DNA of 16,928 nt, from contig JAGSHR010000218.1 of assembly GCA_029855985.1 (NCBI GenBank), forward strand, positions 1-16,928, read 5' to 3'. The stretch comes from Candidatus Njordarchaeota archaeon (lineage in GTDB: Archaea; Thermoproteota; JANJXX01; Panguiarchaeales; Panguiarchaeaceae). The notes under the pieces are model-generated. The model saw nothing but the letters and a program-made list of their open reading frames with translations. It made no database searches and was not told the DNA's origin. Shown here in pieces: positions 1-6,960 of this stretch (position 1 is its first letter; each line of letters opens with the position of its first letter). The position numbers were made by a program, and so were the translations under genes.

Positions 1-50
1 CTATAACGAATAAAATCATTTGAGAGTTAACCGCTTAATTATTCAAAATC

Positions 51-758
51 TCATTTAATTCTAACGTTTATCGACTTTTGAATCTCGTCCAACAATTCCG
101 AGGACGTTGTCTCACTGATCGTTTGCCCACTTTCCAATATTACTATTTTTTTAGCAAGTTTAATTGCCAGTAGAGCATCATGAGTAGCTATAATTATCTT
201 AGTTCCCTCATTCATAAGTTTTTTAAGATGATCTTCTAATATCGTTCTTTTGTTTTGGTCAAGAGCGTTGGTGGGTTCATCTAATAGAAAATATCTAGGT
301 TTAATGATGGCCGCCCTAGCGTAAGCTACTAACTGTGCTTCTCCAGCTGAAAGTTGTTTTCTACTCCTGTCTTTCAAGTGTTGTATACCCAATTCCCTCA
401 ATAAACTCTCCGCCTCATTCCTTGCTTCTTCCCAATTTAAACCTCTTATTTTCAGTGGATATGCGACGTTTTCAAGCACGGACCAAGAAAATAGTTTAGA
501 TTTCTCATGCAGGTAAACAACTTTCTTTCTCACATCAAGTTGTTTGTTTTTTGGCAGTTTCCAATAATTTTCATTATCTACCCAAACTTCTCCCTTAGTT
601 GGTTTATATATTAACGCGAGTATTTTTAGTAATGTTGTCTTTCCTGAACCATTTGGCCCCATTATAACAGTTGGGAACTCCTTGATATCCAAAGTTAGAT
701 TCTTCAATGCATGTCTTCCGTTTGGATAAGTAAAGTAAACGTTCCTAACTGTTATCAT
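51..758 (-). CDS. tupC: Tungstate ABC transporter, ATP-binding protein TupC
   Basis: Cytoplasmic ATPase of 235 residues that should power tungstate (possibly molybdate) uptake with the TupB permease and TupA binding protein encoded just upstream. Visible motifs: Walker A GPNGSGKT at residues 34-41, signature LSAGE at 136-140 (a variant of LSGGQ), Walker B FLLDE at 157-161, D-loop NALD, and the H-loop histidine at 193. The Q-loop is odd: aligning the K-x-x-L-F segment with relatives puts Glu85 where Gln is normal. The length is usual for a single-domain importer ATPase with no regulatory C-terminal domain. The ATG start lies inside the end of tupB (14-nt overlap), which implies translational coupling. 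Assignment as a transport ATPase is certain; tungstate rests on the two partners. Confidence 0.9.
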   Translation of the reverse strand: MITVRNVYFTYPNGRHALKNLTLDIKEFPTVIMGPNGSGKTTLLKILALIYKPTKGEVWVDNENYWKLPKNKQLDVRKKVVYLHEKSKLFSWSVLENVAYPLKIRGLNWEEARNEAESLLRELGIQHLKDRSRKQLSAGEAQLVAYARAAIIKPRYFLLDEPTNALDQNKRTILEDHLKKLMNEGTKIIIATHDALLAIKLAKKIVILESGQTISETTSSELLDEIQKSINVRIK

Positions 759-1416
759 TCTTGTTCTCCCCCAGCACTCTAACCACGATTGTTATTGTGG
801 ATATTATCCCCAAGAGTATTAAGCCGAGAATGATTGCTGTCTCGAAGTTTCCCTTTGAGATTTCTAATGCGATTGTTGTCGTGAAAACCCTTGTGTATCC
901 CCTTATGTTACCCCCAACCATTAGAGCAACCCCAAGCTCACCGAGTGCTCTGCTGAATGATATTAATACTATCACTATCAAGCTCGAAATCGTCTCTTTT
1001 AACATAACTAACCCTGCCTGTAACTCATCAGCTCCTAGTGTATAGGCTACCTCCCAGTAATCCTCCCTTGCTTTTCTGAACACCTCGTAGGCGAGGGAAA
1101 CAATTAGTGGTGTAATTAGTATGGCTTCCCCCAAAATAATTGCCTCAGGTCTATACAATAAGTTTAGTGCTCCTAGGGGTCCAGATTTGCTGAGCAGTAG
1201 GTACAAAAGTAATCCCACTAGTACGGTGGGTAAACCGATCATGGCGTTAAATATGCTCATAAGTATTTTTGTCTCCTTGGAATTTGAACTTGAGAGTTTT
1301 AAGGCTAATGGTATTGACCAAGCAGTTGAGAAAAAAGTTGCTGTAGAAGATATTGCGAGGGATCTAACCGCAATCTCTATTATCTCGCCGTAAGCCAATC
1401 GAAAGCCACCTAGCAA
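745..1416 (-). CDS. tupB: Tungstate ABC transporter, permease TupB
   Basis: Integral membrane permease of 223 residues with about five hydrophobic helices (near residues 15-38, 52-75, 92-111, 143-168 and 191-214). The EAA coupling loop is clear at about 122-163, with the Y-T-L-G-A core and then SRALGELG. The run GGNIRGYTRVFTTTIALE (168-185) is typical of TupB permeases and separates it from ModB. It makes the transmembrane path for the oxyanion. The start is uncertain. The open frame reaches a TTG at 1416, but an AGGTGG motif lies just inside and is well spaced for a second TTG at 1398 (codon 7), which may be the true start. It overlaps tupC by 14 nt and follows tupA after an 80-nt gap. Confidence 0.88.
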   Translation of the reverse strand: MLGGFRLAYGEIIEIAVRSLAISSTATFFSTAWSIPLALKLSSSNSKETKILMSIFNAMIGLPTVLVGLLLYLLLSKSGPLGALNLLYRPEAIILGEAILITPLIVSLAYEVFRKAREDYWEVAYTLGADELQAGLVMLKETISSLIVIVLISFSRALGELGVALMVGGNIRGYTRVFTTTIALEISKGNFETAIILGLILLGIISTITIVVRVLGENKNDNS

Positions 1417-1496
1417 AAATTGAGACCTGTGAGCTTAAAACAGAGAAGGTTATTTTTAGATTAAAATATGAGAGAAAGTCTATTATTGTTTCCTTT

Positions 1497-2411
1497 TCAG
1501 AAAACTTGTGGCAAGGTCATATTTGATAGCCAATTCCAATCTTCCCTTAACTCGTCCTCTTTTCCCTTTGCAGGGTAAAATAATGGCGTTCCAAACTCGC
1601 TGACACCAAAGTTAGCAATTATATCTTGTCCCTCATCAGATCTTACAAAGTTAATGAACTCCATGGCTAAGTCAACTTTCACACTTGGGTACATCGTTGA
1701 GTTAACTAGGTACGCGCTGTAAACATTTATTAAAATATCTCCATCCGTCACTAGGGCCTCGAGATTTGGTAATCTGCCTTCTTTTTTCAGTTTTAGATAT
1801 GTGCCAATGTCACTTAAGGTGTAAGCCCCATACTCATTCGCTATAAGTAACGTGTTTGACATCCCAGTGCCTGTTTCAATGTACCAAGTTTTCCCCGAAG
1901 CGTTTAAACCCGCTAAGTTCCACAATATTAACTCCCTGACATGTGTTCCTGAGTTATCACCCCTACTAATAAACTCAGTGGTACCATTCTCACCTGCAAA
2001 ATAAATTTTTTTCATAGCTTCAATGGGTGAAGTTCCATTTATATTTGCAGGATCCTCTTTTGGCCCGACAATCACAAAGTAATTATATGCAATAATTGTA
2101 CCATTGGTTAATACGCCATCCTCAATATATTGAACTTCAAGATTCGGAGCATGAACAAACACCATATCAACATCACCATGCTTCGCTAACTCCAATGCAG
2201 CGCCACTCCCAACGGGAATAAAATGAACAACAATATTCCCTGTTTTCGCCTTAAATGCATCTGCCAAAGCGTCCAATAAACCCGTTGCATAGAGACTTGT
2301 GGTAGTGGAAACTCTAAGAATTATCTTCTCTGTTGAGCGCTCGTAGATATAAAAACCAACTATAGCTGAGATAGCTAACACGGCGATTATGATAAGTGCT
2401 TTTCTATTCAA
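1497..2411 (-). CDS. tupA: Tungstate ABC transporter, substrate-binding protein TupA
   Basis: Extracellular, membrane-tethered oxyanion-binding protein of about 304 residues. After a hydrophobic N-terminal segment (about residues 5-23, no lipobox cysteine, so probably an uncleaved anchor) come the TupA landmarks: the TTTS motif near 36-39, P-V-G-S-G-A-A-L, SRGDNSGTHVRE, TGTGMSNTLLIANE and AYTLSDIGTYL. These binding-site motifs are those of tungstate-specific TupA rather than ModA or WtpA. Start choice: the frame also opens with a GTG at 2420, but that GTG sits inside the AGGTGATC Shine-Dalgarno motif, so translation more likely begins at the TTG at 2411, 5 nt beyond GGTGA. A tungstate importer suggests tungsten enzymes such as aldehyde ferredoxin oxidoreductases elsewhere in the genome; that is inference. 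Confidence 0.9.
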   Translation of the reverse strand: MNRKALIIIAVLAISAIVGFYIYERSTEKIILRVSTTTSLYATGLLDALADAFKAKTGNIVVHFIPVGSGAALELAKHGDVDMVFVHAPNLEVQYIEDGVLTNGTIIAYNYFVIVGPKEDPANINGTSPIEAMKKIYFAGENGTTEFISRGDNSGTHVRELILWNLAGLNASGKTWYIETGTGMSNTLLIANEYGAYTLSDIGTYLKLKKEGRLPNLEALVTDGDILINVYSAYLVNSTMYPSVKVDLAMEFINFVRSDEGQDIIANFGVSEFGTPLFYPAKGKEDELREDWNWLSNMTLPQVF

Positions 2412-2414
2412 AGA

Positions 2415-2422
2415 GATCACCT
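2415..2422 (-). promoter_or_regulatory. Shine-Dalgarno site that decides the tupA start
   Basis: On the minus strand this reads AGGTGATC, a near-perfect match to the archaeal 16S 3' end. It contains the upstream in-frame GTG (2418-2420), so that GTG is very unlikely to be the initiator. The TTG at 2409-2411 has the right spacing. Confidence 0.7.
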
Positions 2423-2472
2423 AATTATCCAATATCCGTTATCAGATAATACCTAAAAAGTTAAATGAAAAA

Positions 2473-2485
2473 CTAAAATATAAAC
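2473..2485 (-). promoter_or_regulatory. Probable TATA box of the tup operon
   Basis: The minus strand reads GTTTATATTTTAG, centred about 69 nt upstream of the tupA TTG. With the usual archaeal spacing, transcription would start near 2454, giving a leader of roughly 43 nt that holds the Shine-Dalgarno motif and a short TTATC-A-GATAA inverted repeat (2439-2449). The upstream gene ends at 2520, so the tup genes have their own promoter or are read through from ino1. Assigned by eye only. Confidence 0.45.
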
Positions 2486-2519
2486 CTAAAAAATATACCT
2501 ACGCTCAAACAGACAATCT

Positions 2520-3326
2520 TCAAAGAAGAATCTTTATGCTATGAAATACTTTTTGCCTAATCGATGCCACAAATTTCACTCTAGGATTTAACACGTTTCC
2601 GTCCCCTACCTTCACTTGTTCAATGTGATAAGGTACTTTTAGCTTCTCGAGAATCGGGATAAATGCGGCGATGTCTGTTAGCTTCAGTTTTCCCGAATTG
2701 TCAAAAATACCATCGATTACTCCCTCAATCATTTTTGCGAAAGCGTACGAGATTGACCCAAAGTGCCTTATTGAATACTTCTTCTTTATCTTTTTGAGTG
2801 CTTCTCCAGTTGTGTCTCCTGTTTCTATTATTGTGTCTGGGTCTTTTGTATTAGGTGATTCGCTTATTTTAGTTAGTTTTTCTTCCTTTGTTATTCTTAT
2901 TATTGCGTTTTTGTTCCCGATTATAACAGTATCCTCGGGAATTACCCATACTAACCCAAAGGTTATCGTACTTTGTTTTTCTTTTTCGCTTAGTGCTATT
3001 GTCATTCCATATAATGGTATGCCTCGTGCTGCGTTCAGTGAACCGTCTATTGGATCGATATAGATTGTTTCATTTTCGCCAACATCTATTTTTTCTTCTG
3101 TTACTATGGTTCCCCTGAAGCCTTGTTTTCTTAAGTATTCTATTAACCATTCACTTATTTTTTTGTCAAATCCCCTGCTTATCTCCCCGTGAGGGTTTAG
3201 AGAGCTGGGATCTTTTTCTGCGAGAAAACCCTCTATATTTTCCCTAATTGCATTAAATGTTTTGAGAATGAGTCTTTCAGTTGGAGAAAAAAGGTTTAAT
3301 TTAATTAATGAGTTGAGGGGTTTCAA
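2520..3326 (-). CDS. Inositol monophosphatase-family phosphatase (candidate DIP-pathway phosphatase)
   Basis: Cytosolic Mg-dependent phosphatase of 268 residues. The metal-binding motifs of the IMPase/FBPase superfamily are present in order: V-T-E-E near 75-78, DPIDGS at 91-96, the G-S-I-S-Y-A-F-A-K helix followed by G-V-I-D-G near 190-206, and L-T-D-I-A-A with the late metal aspartate at 218. The usual Trp before that Asp is Thr here. The start is a TTG 15 nt after the ino1 stop, preceded by a weak GCGGTAATC site, so the two genes are almost certainly cotranscribed. Family enzymes hydrolyse inositol-1-phosphate and often fructose-1,6-bisphosphate. Because the neighbours make DIP, this enzyme may instead, or also, remove the phosphate from DIP-phosphate in the last step. 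The family is secure; the exact substrate is inference. Confidence 0.88.
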   Translation of the reverse strand: MKPLNSLIKLNLFSPTERLILKTFNAIRENIEGFLAEKDPSSLNPHGEISRGFDKKISEWLIEYLRKQGFRGTIVTEEKIDVGENETIYIDPIDGSLNAARGIPLYGMTIALSEKEKQSTITFGLVWVIPEDTVIIGNKNAIIRITKEEKLTKISESPNTKDPDTIIETGDTTGEALKKIKKKYSIRHFGSISYAFAKMIEGVIDGIFDNSGKLKLTDIAAFIPILEKLKVPYHIEQVKVGDGNVLNPRVKFVASIRQKVFHSIKILL

Positions 3327-3341
3327 TGCAGATTACCGCTT

Positions 3342-4421
3342 TTATTTTAGTCTCTTACCCTCAATATATTCCTCTACCCATTGTCTTGCAACATCATCTG
3401 GTACTTGTACTGGTGGGTGCTTGAAGTAGTATGCTGAGAGACTTACTAATACGCCTCCGACTCCTCTATCAATTGCTAGTTTGACTCCCCTAATAACGTC
3501 GACTATTGTTCCCGCGCTGTCTGGTGAGTCAGCTACGGATAGTTTAACATCGATTGTTACTGGGAATCCTCCGAATAGTTCTCCTTTGAGCCAAATGTAA
3601 GCTATCTTTGTGTCCTTTAGGAATGGAACATAGTCGCTTGGGCCTATTCTTGTTGGTACTTCATAGGGTAACAAGCTTGTTACTGCTTCTGTTTTGCTGA
3701 TCCTTTTCGATTTTAGTCTTGATTCGTCGGTCATGTTTAGAAAGTCTGTGTTTCCTCCAATGTTTAATTGGTATGTTTCTAGGATCCTCACGCCCCTGCT
3801 TTTCATTAATTCTACTAGTGTTCTGTGGAGGATTGTTGCTCCTAGTTGGCTTTTTATGTCGTCTCCAGCTATTGGTACGTTTGCTTGTTCAAACTTTTCG
3901 CCCCACTTGGGGTCGCTGGCTATGAACTCGGGTATTGCGTTGATGAAGCCAACTTTGGCTTTTAATGCGGCTTCTGCATAGTATCTTGTTGCCTTAGCGC
4001 TACCTACTGGAACGTATGATATTAAGACATCAGCGTCAACTTCTTTAAGAACTTCTGCTACATCTACTGGTTCGTACCCCTCCTCTACTACACCGAATGC
4101 CTCTTTCATGTGTGGTGCGACACCATCCAATATTGGTGCTGGTAGAACCTTTACTCCCATTCTTGGTACGTCGACGATTTTTTCTACACAGTTGTTTCCA
4201 GCAAAGATTGCTTCGCTTAGGTCTTTCCCGATTTTTCTGCTGTCAACATCGAAGGCTGCTACGAATTCTATGTCTCCTGGGAGGTATCCTCCAAAGTTTG
4301 TGTGTATTAATCCAGGAACGAACTCATCTTCTTTTACGTCTTTATAATAGTAGACTCCTTGTATTAGCGCTGAAGCACAGTTACCTACCCCTGCTATGGC
4401 TACTCTAATCTTTTCGCCCAT
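3342..4421 (-). CDS. ino1: L-myo-inositol-1-phosphate synthase, archaeal type
   Basis: Cytosolic NAD-dependent enzyme of 359 residues that converts D-glucose-6-phosphate to L-myo-inositol-1-phosphate, the first committed step to DIP and to inositol phospholipids. The N-terminal Rossmann motif GVGNCAS is at 11-17. The family hallmarks AGDDIKSQLGATILHR (185-200), NIGGNTDFLNM (220-230), the lysine-rich RLKSKRISK segment (235-243) that carries active-site lysines, and S-P-D-S-A-G-T (299-305) are all intact. The length fits the short archaeal form rather than the roughly 500-residue eukaryotic enzyme. The ATG has an excellent AGGTGAT site 5 nt upstream. It leads the minus-strand pair with the phosphatase gene and diverges from the cytidylyltransferase gene across a 413-nt control region. 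Confidence 0.95.
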   Translation of the reverse strand: MGEKIRVAIAGVGNCASALIQGVYYYKDVKEDEFVPGLIHTNFGGYLPGDIEFVAAFDVDSRKIGKDLSEAIFAGNNCVEKIVDVPRMGVKVLPAPILDGVAPHMKEAFGVVEEGYEPVDVAEVLKEVDADVLISYVPVGSAKATRYYAEAALKAKVGFINAIPEFIASDPKWGEKFEQANVPIAGDDIKSQLGATILHRTLVELMKSRGVRILETYQLNIGGNTDFLNMTDESRLKSKRISKTEAVTSLLPYEVPTRIGPSDYVPFLKDTKIAYIWLKGELFGGFPVTIDVKLSVADSPDSAGTIVDVIRGVKLAIDRGVGGVLVSLSAYYFKHPPVQVPDDVARQWVEEYIEGKRLK

Positions 4422-4460
4422 ACTCTATCACCTCTCCAATTTTTTCTAAAAATTTTATGA

Positions 4461-4475
4461 TTTTTAAATAATTGC
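4461..4475 (-). promoter_or_regulatory. Probable TATA box of ino1
   Basis: The minus strand reads GCAATTATTTAAAAA, centred about 46 nt upstream of the ino1 ATG. This would place the transcription start near 4441 and give a leader of about 20 nt that contains the AGGTGAT ribosome site at 4427-4433. Confidence 0.5.
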
Positions 4476-4582
4476 GAAAACTAAGATTGAGATATTTGAA
4501 GGGTTTTTGCGTTGAGGATTAGCGAATGTAGATATTACCAAGATATTAGACTGTAGGACTATCTAATTTTTCGTCTGTCTAT

Positions 4583-4598
4583 TATAGATTTATCTATA
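4583..4598. repeat. Inverted repeat TATAGAT-TT-ATCTATA
   Basis: Seven-base perfect arms with a 2-nt spacer, in the middle of the divergent DIP control region. It could be an operator for a dimeric regulator; it is too AT-rich to form a stable RNA hairpin at high temperature. Confidence 0.5.
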
Positions 4599-4698
4599 CA
4601 GTAAAGTATTAAAAGTTTAACGCTTATTATACCAACTCAAACTGCATTTTTAGCCCTTCTGTTTTTCTTGGTTTTTTAATAATAAGTGGTAGTTCAAA

Positions 4699-4716
4699 GT
4701 AAAATTTAAATTTTAC
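4699..4716. repeat. 18-nt perfect palindrome in the DIP control region
   Basis: GTAAAATTTAAATTTTAC is identical to its own reverse complement over all 18 bases, with no spacer. Even in AT-rich DNA a perfect palindrome this long in a 413-nt stretch is uncommon (my rough estimate is well below 5 percent). It lies about 32 nt upstream of the plus-strand TATA candidate, a suitable place for a dimeric activator or repressor. Confidence 0.6.
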
Positions 4717-4722
4717 CAATCT

Positions 4723-4739
4723 ACTATAAATTATATAGT
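4723..4739. repeat. Inverted repeat ACTATA-AATTA-TATAGT
   Basis: Six-base perfect arms with a 5-nt spacer, only 6 nt after the 18-nt palindrome and 8 nt before the plus-strand TATA candidate. The two elements together could form a composite operator. Confidence 0.45.
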
Positions 4740-4747
4740 CAACGCGC

Positions 4748-4755
4748 TTTATAAT
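4748..4755 (+). promoter_or_regulatory. Candidate TATA box for the IPCT-DIPPS genes
   Basis: TTTATAAT, preceded by ACGCGC. A start about 25 nt downstream would give a leader of roughly 55 nt ending in the GGTGAT site before the ATG at 4835. Other AT-rich boxes nearby are possible, so this is tentative. Confidence 0.4.
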
Positions 4756-4834
4756 TGCTTATTTTTTCTGAATTTGCGCGAAAATTTCATTTTTTCATTC
4801 TAAGCAATCAACAACTTCCATCAGGTGATAGGTT

Positions 4835-5692
4835 ATGCCTAGGGAACTAATTGTTACTAATGGAGTCATTTTAGCTGCTGGATACAGTAGGCGACTTCAG
4901 AAGTTAACAGGTGGCTTATCAAAGCTACTTTTGCCGATAGATGATAAACCATTGTTTTTGTATCCTCTTTCGAGTCTTCAAGCAAATAATATACATAAGT
5001 TCTGCATCGTAGCTAACACCAAAAACTATGCGCATTTAACTTACATTTTAAACGCAGTTAGTGATGTGGATTATAATCTCGTGCTAAATCCAAAGCCAAA
5101 ACTTGGAAATGGATATAGTTTTCTGCTTTCCAAAAAGTGTATCAGCGATGAACCCTTTGTGCTTTCCATGGGCGATCACATATATCATCCGAGGATCGTA
5201 AAGAAACTATTGTCCGAGTTCTCGGATAGCGTGGATATTATCGTTGGTGGTGACAGTAAACCGAAGTTCGTTGATGTCAATGAGGCTACAAAGATTTATA
5301 CAAAGGACGGTAATGTTGTGAGAATCGGTAAAAGGTTAAGGAAATACACGCATGTTGATATTGGCGTGTTCGTGTTCAAACCAACCATATTTGAATTAAT
5401 TGAGGACAATCATTTTGACACAGGGTTTTCCCTGTCCGATATAATAAATATGGCAATAAGAGCAGGTTTAACAGTAAAGGTAGTTGATATTAAAGGAGAT
5501 TATTGGACCGAAGTTGACACCCCTCGGGACTATGAAAAACTTGTAAAAGGAGAAAGAAGGGTTGTGCTTGAGAATGTTAAAAAGTATGTAAGATTAACAA
5601 CCAAGCAGATGAAAATGCTAAAAAATTTTATAAAAACAATGCCTCTTAACTTGCCCTCTACAATAAGTAAATCGGCATCAACTCAACCCTAA
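4835..5692 (+). CDS. CTP:L-myo-inositol-1-phosphate cytidylyltransferase (stand-alone IPCT)
   Basis: Cytosolic nucleotidyltransferase of 285 residues expected to make CDP-inositol from CTP and inositol-1-phosphate for DIP synthesis. GT-A-type sugar-nucleotide motifs are intact: G-V-I-L-A-A-G-Y-S-R-R-L at 10-21, the conserved lysine of S-K-L-L-L-P at 30, the N-P-K-P-K-L-G-N-G-Y-S nucleotide-sensing segment at 85-95, the metal aspartate in S-M-G-D-H at 111-115, and W-T-E-V-D near 224-228. A basic tail of about 45 residues follows the domain. In several hyperthermophiles this domain is fused to the synthase; here it is a separate gene directly upstream of the synthase gene. The ATG is preceded by GGTGAT at good spacing. 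A generic glucose-1-phosphate uridylyltransferase is the alternative, but the neighbours argue strongly for inositol. Confidence 0.85.
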   Translation: MPRELIVTNGVILAAGYSRRLQKLTGGLSKLLLPIDDKPLFLYPLSSLQANNIHKFCIVANTKNYAHLTYILNAVSDVDYNLVLNPKPKLGNGYSFLLSKKCISDEPFVLSMGDHIYHPRIVKKLLSEFSDSVDIIVGGDSKPKFVDVNEATKIYTKDGNVVRIGKRLRKYTHVDIGVFVFKPTIFELIEDNHFDTGFSLSDIINMAIRAGLTVKVVDIKGDYWTEVDTPRDYEKLVKGERRVVLENVKKYVRLTTKQMKMLKNFIKTMPLNLPSTISKSASTQP

Positions 5693-5765
5693 TGATGGTA
5701 GTTAGCCCATTTTACTTTTGTACTGTAAAAAAGAGGTCGAAAGACTTTTCATTGCTTTTAGTAAT

Positions 5766-5770
5766 GGTGA
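5766..5770 (+). promoter_or_regulatory. Shine-Dalgarno site that decides the DIPPS start
   Basis: GGTGA followed by 5 nt and the ATG at 5776. The reading frame is open back to an ATG at 5692 that overlaps the preceding stop, but the first 28 residues from there are not family-like, whereas the residues after 5776 form the first strand of the domain. Confidence 0.6.
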
Positions 5771-5775
5771 GTGGT

Positions 5776-6960
5776 ATGCAGTATGTTGCGATAATTGATT
5801 TAAATAATGGTGAATTGCCGGTCAGAGAACTATTGGGACTACCTCTTGTCGCTAGATTGGCCTTAACTCTTAGAGATTTGGGTTTTAAACATGTGTTCTT
5901 CGTAAATAGGTTAAATTTGGATCTAAGTAAAGCGTTGCAGATAATTGATGACAGAGGGGGAATAAAATATGAGGTATTAAATCACAATTTGGAGCCTCCA
6001 GGAAACATGTTCTCTAAATTAGAAAGTGAAACTTTAATTGCTTATGTACCCATAAATGTTTGCCCCGAATCAGCGAGAGAAATTTTAAGTGCAAATTTGC
6101 AGAAAATAAGCGAATTTAATGACAAGAAGCAATTAGTTTTCAAGATAACTGGACCAAAAGAATCTGATACTAAAATAATTCTAGGTAGGATAGAGACTAC
6201 TAGTCGAGATCATTACCGATTTAAAACAGTAGATGAAGCCCTATATACAATCGAAAATGAAAGCGAAATAATCGAAATTCACTCAGATAACCTGATGCTT
6301 CTAAGGGATAAAAAGTCCCTAAAATTATGCGAAAAAACAATACTTAAAAAGCTTGGTAAACCAGATGATGGTATAATCTCACGATATATTAACAGAAAAA
6401 TTTCGACGTTTATATCAAAGCATTTGGTTGCAACAAGGATAACGCCTAATTCTATCTCATTATTAAGTTTTCTTCTAATGACGATTTCGGCATTTTTATT
6501 CGCGATTCATAATAAATACTGGGTTTTCGCAGGCCTCTTGGCTCAGGTCTCGTCAATTATTGATGGATGCGATGGGGAAATAGCAAGACTTAGGTTTAAA
6601 CCTAGTGCCTTTGGAGCCCTACTTGACACAATTTTAGATAGATATTCGGATATCCTTTTACTCGCAGGTATAGCCTACCATTACGCGCTAGTTTATCCTT
6701 CGATTTTCATTGTGGTTTTCCTGTGTGTTAGCCTGTCAGCAACGTTACTAAGTGGTCTGGTTAGAAAAGAGTTTACGTTGAGGTTTGGTACCGCTCCGGA
6801 GCCTTCCTTTTTACTTCAAGTAACCCGGAGAGATATGCGCATCTTCGTGATCTTTATAGGTGCAATTGTTGGATACCTCTTCCATTTTGTGCTCGGTTTA
6901 TCTATCCTGATTCACTTCATTATCATTTATAAGTATCTTAGTATGGCTCCTAAATCCTAG
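5776..6960 (+). CDS. Di-myo-inositol phosphate phosphate synthase (DIPPS) with degenerate nucleotidyltransferase-like N-terminal domain
   Basis: Membrane enzyme of 394 residues expected to join CDP-inositol and inositol-1-phosphate into DIP-phosphate with release of CMP. The C-terminal half has the complete CDP-alcohol phosphatidyltransferase motif D-x2-D-G-x2-A-R-x8-G-x3-D-x3-D (residues 263-288) and about six membrane segments (near 227-246, 248-262, 293-310, 311-329 and 356-388 as a pair). The lead-in with S-R-Y-I-N-R and T-P-N-S is typical of the DIPPS group. Residues 1-190 have the order of a nucleotidyltransferase fold (P-L-V-A-R-L-A-L-T-L-R-D-L-G-F-K-H-V-F-F near 23-42) but lack the LAAGxxxR loop and the G-D metal site, so this domain is probably non-catalytic. 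The frame extends upstream to 5692, so the start could be there, giving 422 residues; the ribosome site favours 5776. Confidence 0.85.
   Translation: MQYVAIIDLNNGELPVRELLGLPLVARLALTLRDLGFKHVFFVNRLNLDLSKALQIIDDRGGIKYEVLNHNLEPPGNMFSKLESETLIAYVPINVCPESAREILSANLQKISEFNDKKQLVFKITGPKESDTKIILGRIETTSRDHYRFKTVDEALYTIENESEIIEIHSDNLMLLRDKKSLKLCEKTILKKLGKPDDGIISRYINRKISTFISKHLVATRITPNSISLLSFLLMTISAFLFAIHNKYWVFAGLLAQVSSIIDGCDGEIARLRFKPSAFGALLDTILDRYSDILLLAGIAYHYALVYPSIFIVVFLCVSLSATLLSGLVRKEFTLRFGTAPEPSFLLQVTRRDMRIFVIFIGAIVGYLFHFVLGLSILIHFIIIYKYLSMAPKS

Larger units (their letters stand above)
4422..4834. promoter_or_regulatory. Divergent control region between ino1 and the DIP synthesis genes
   Basis: A 413-nt, strongly AT-rich gap between divergent genes of one pathway. 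No convincing protein or tRNA gene is visible in it. It holds a TATA-like box for ino1, at least one TATA-like box for the plus-strand genes, Shine-Dalgarno sites at both ends, an 18-nt perfect palindrome (4699-4716), two shorter inverted repeats (4583-4598, 4723-4739), and a pair of GC-rich arms CGCGC/GCGCG (4743-4747 and 4776-4780) that bracket the plus-strand TATA candidate. It is far longer than promoters alone need, which points to regulated expression, as expected for a heat- or salt-induced solute. Confidence 0.6.

Noticed and set aside
4097..4408. Plus-strand frames opposite ino1 (also 3694-3981 and 3719-3925)
   Set aside because: They mirror a strongly conserved gene, and their Leu/Ser/Cys-rich products are typical antisense shadows.
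4545..4571. ATTAGA/TCTAAT stem followed by T5 as an intrinsic terminator or small RNA end
   Set aside because: Only six weak base pairs around an 11-nt loop, unstable at high temperature, and no gene ends there.
5692..5775. N-terminal 28-codon extension of DIPPS from the ATG overlapping the IPCT stop
   Set aside because: The stop-start overlap is tempting, but the extension has no ribosome site, while a perfect GGTGA precedes the ATG at 5776, where the domain begins.
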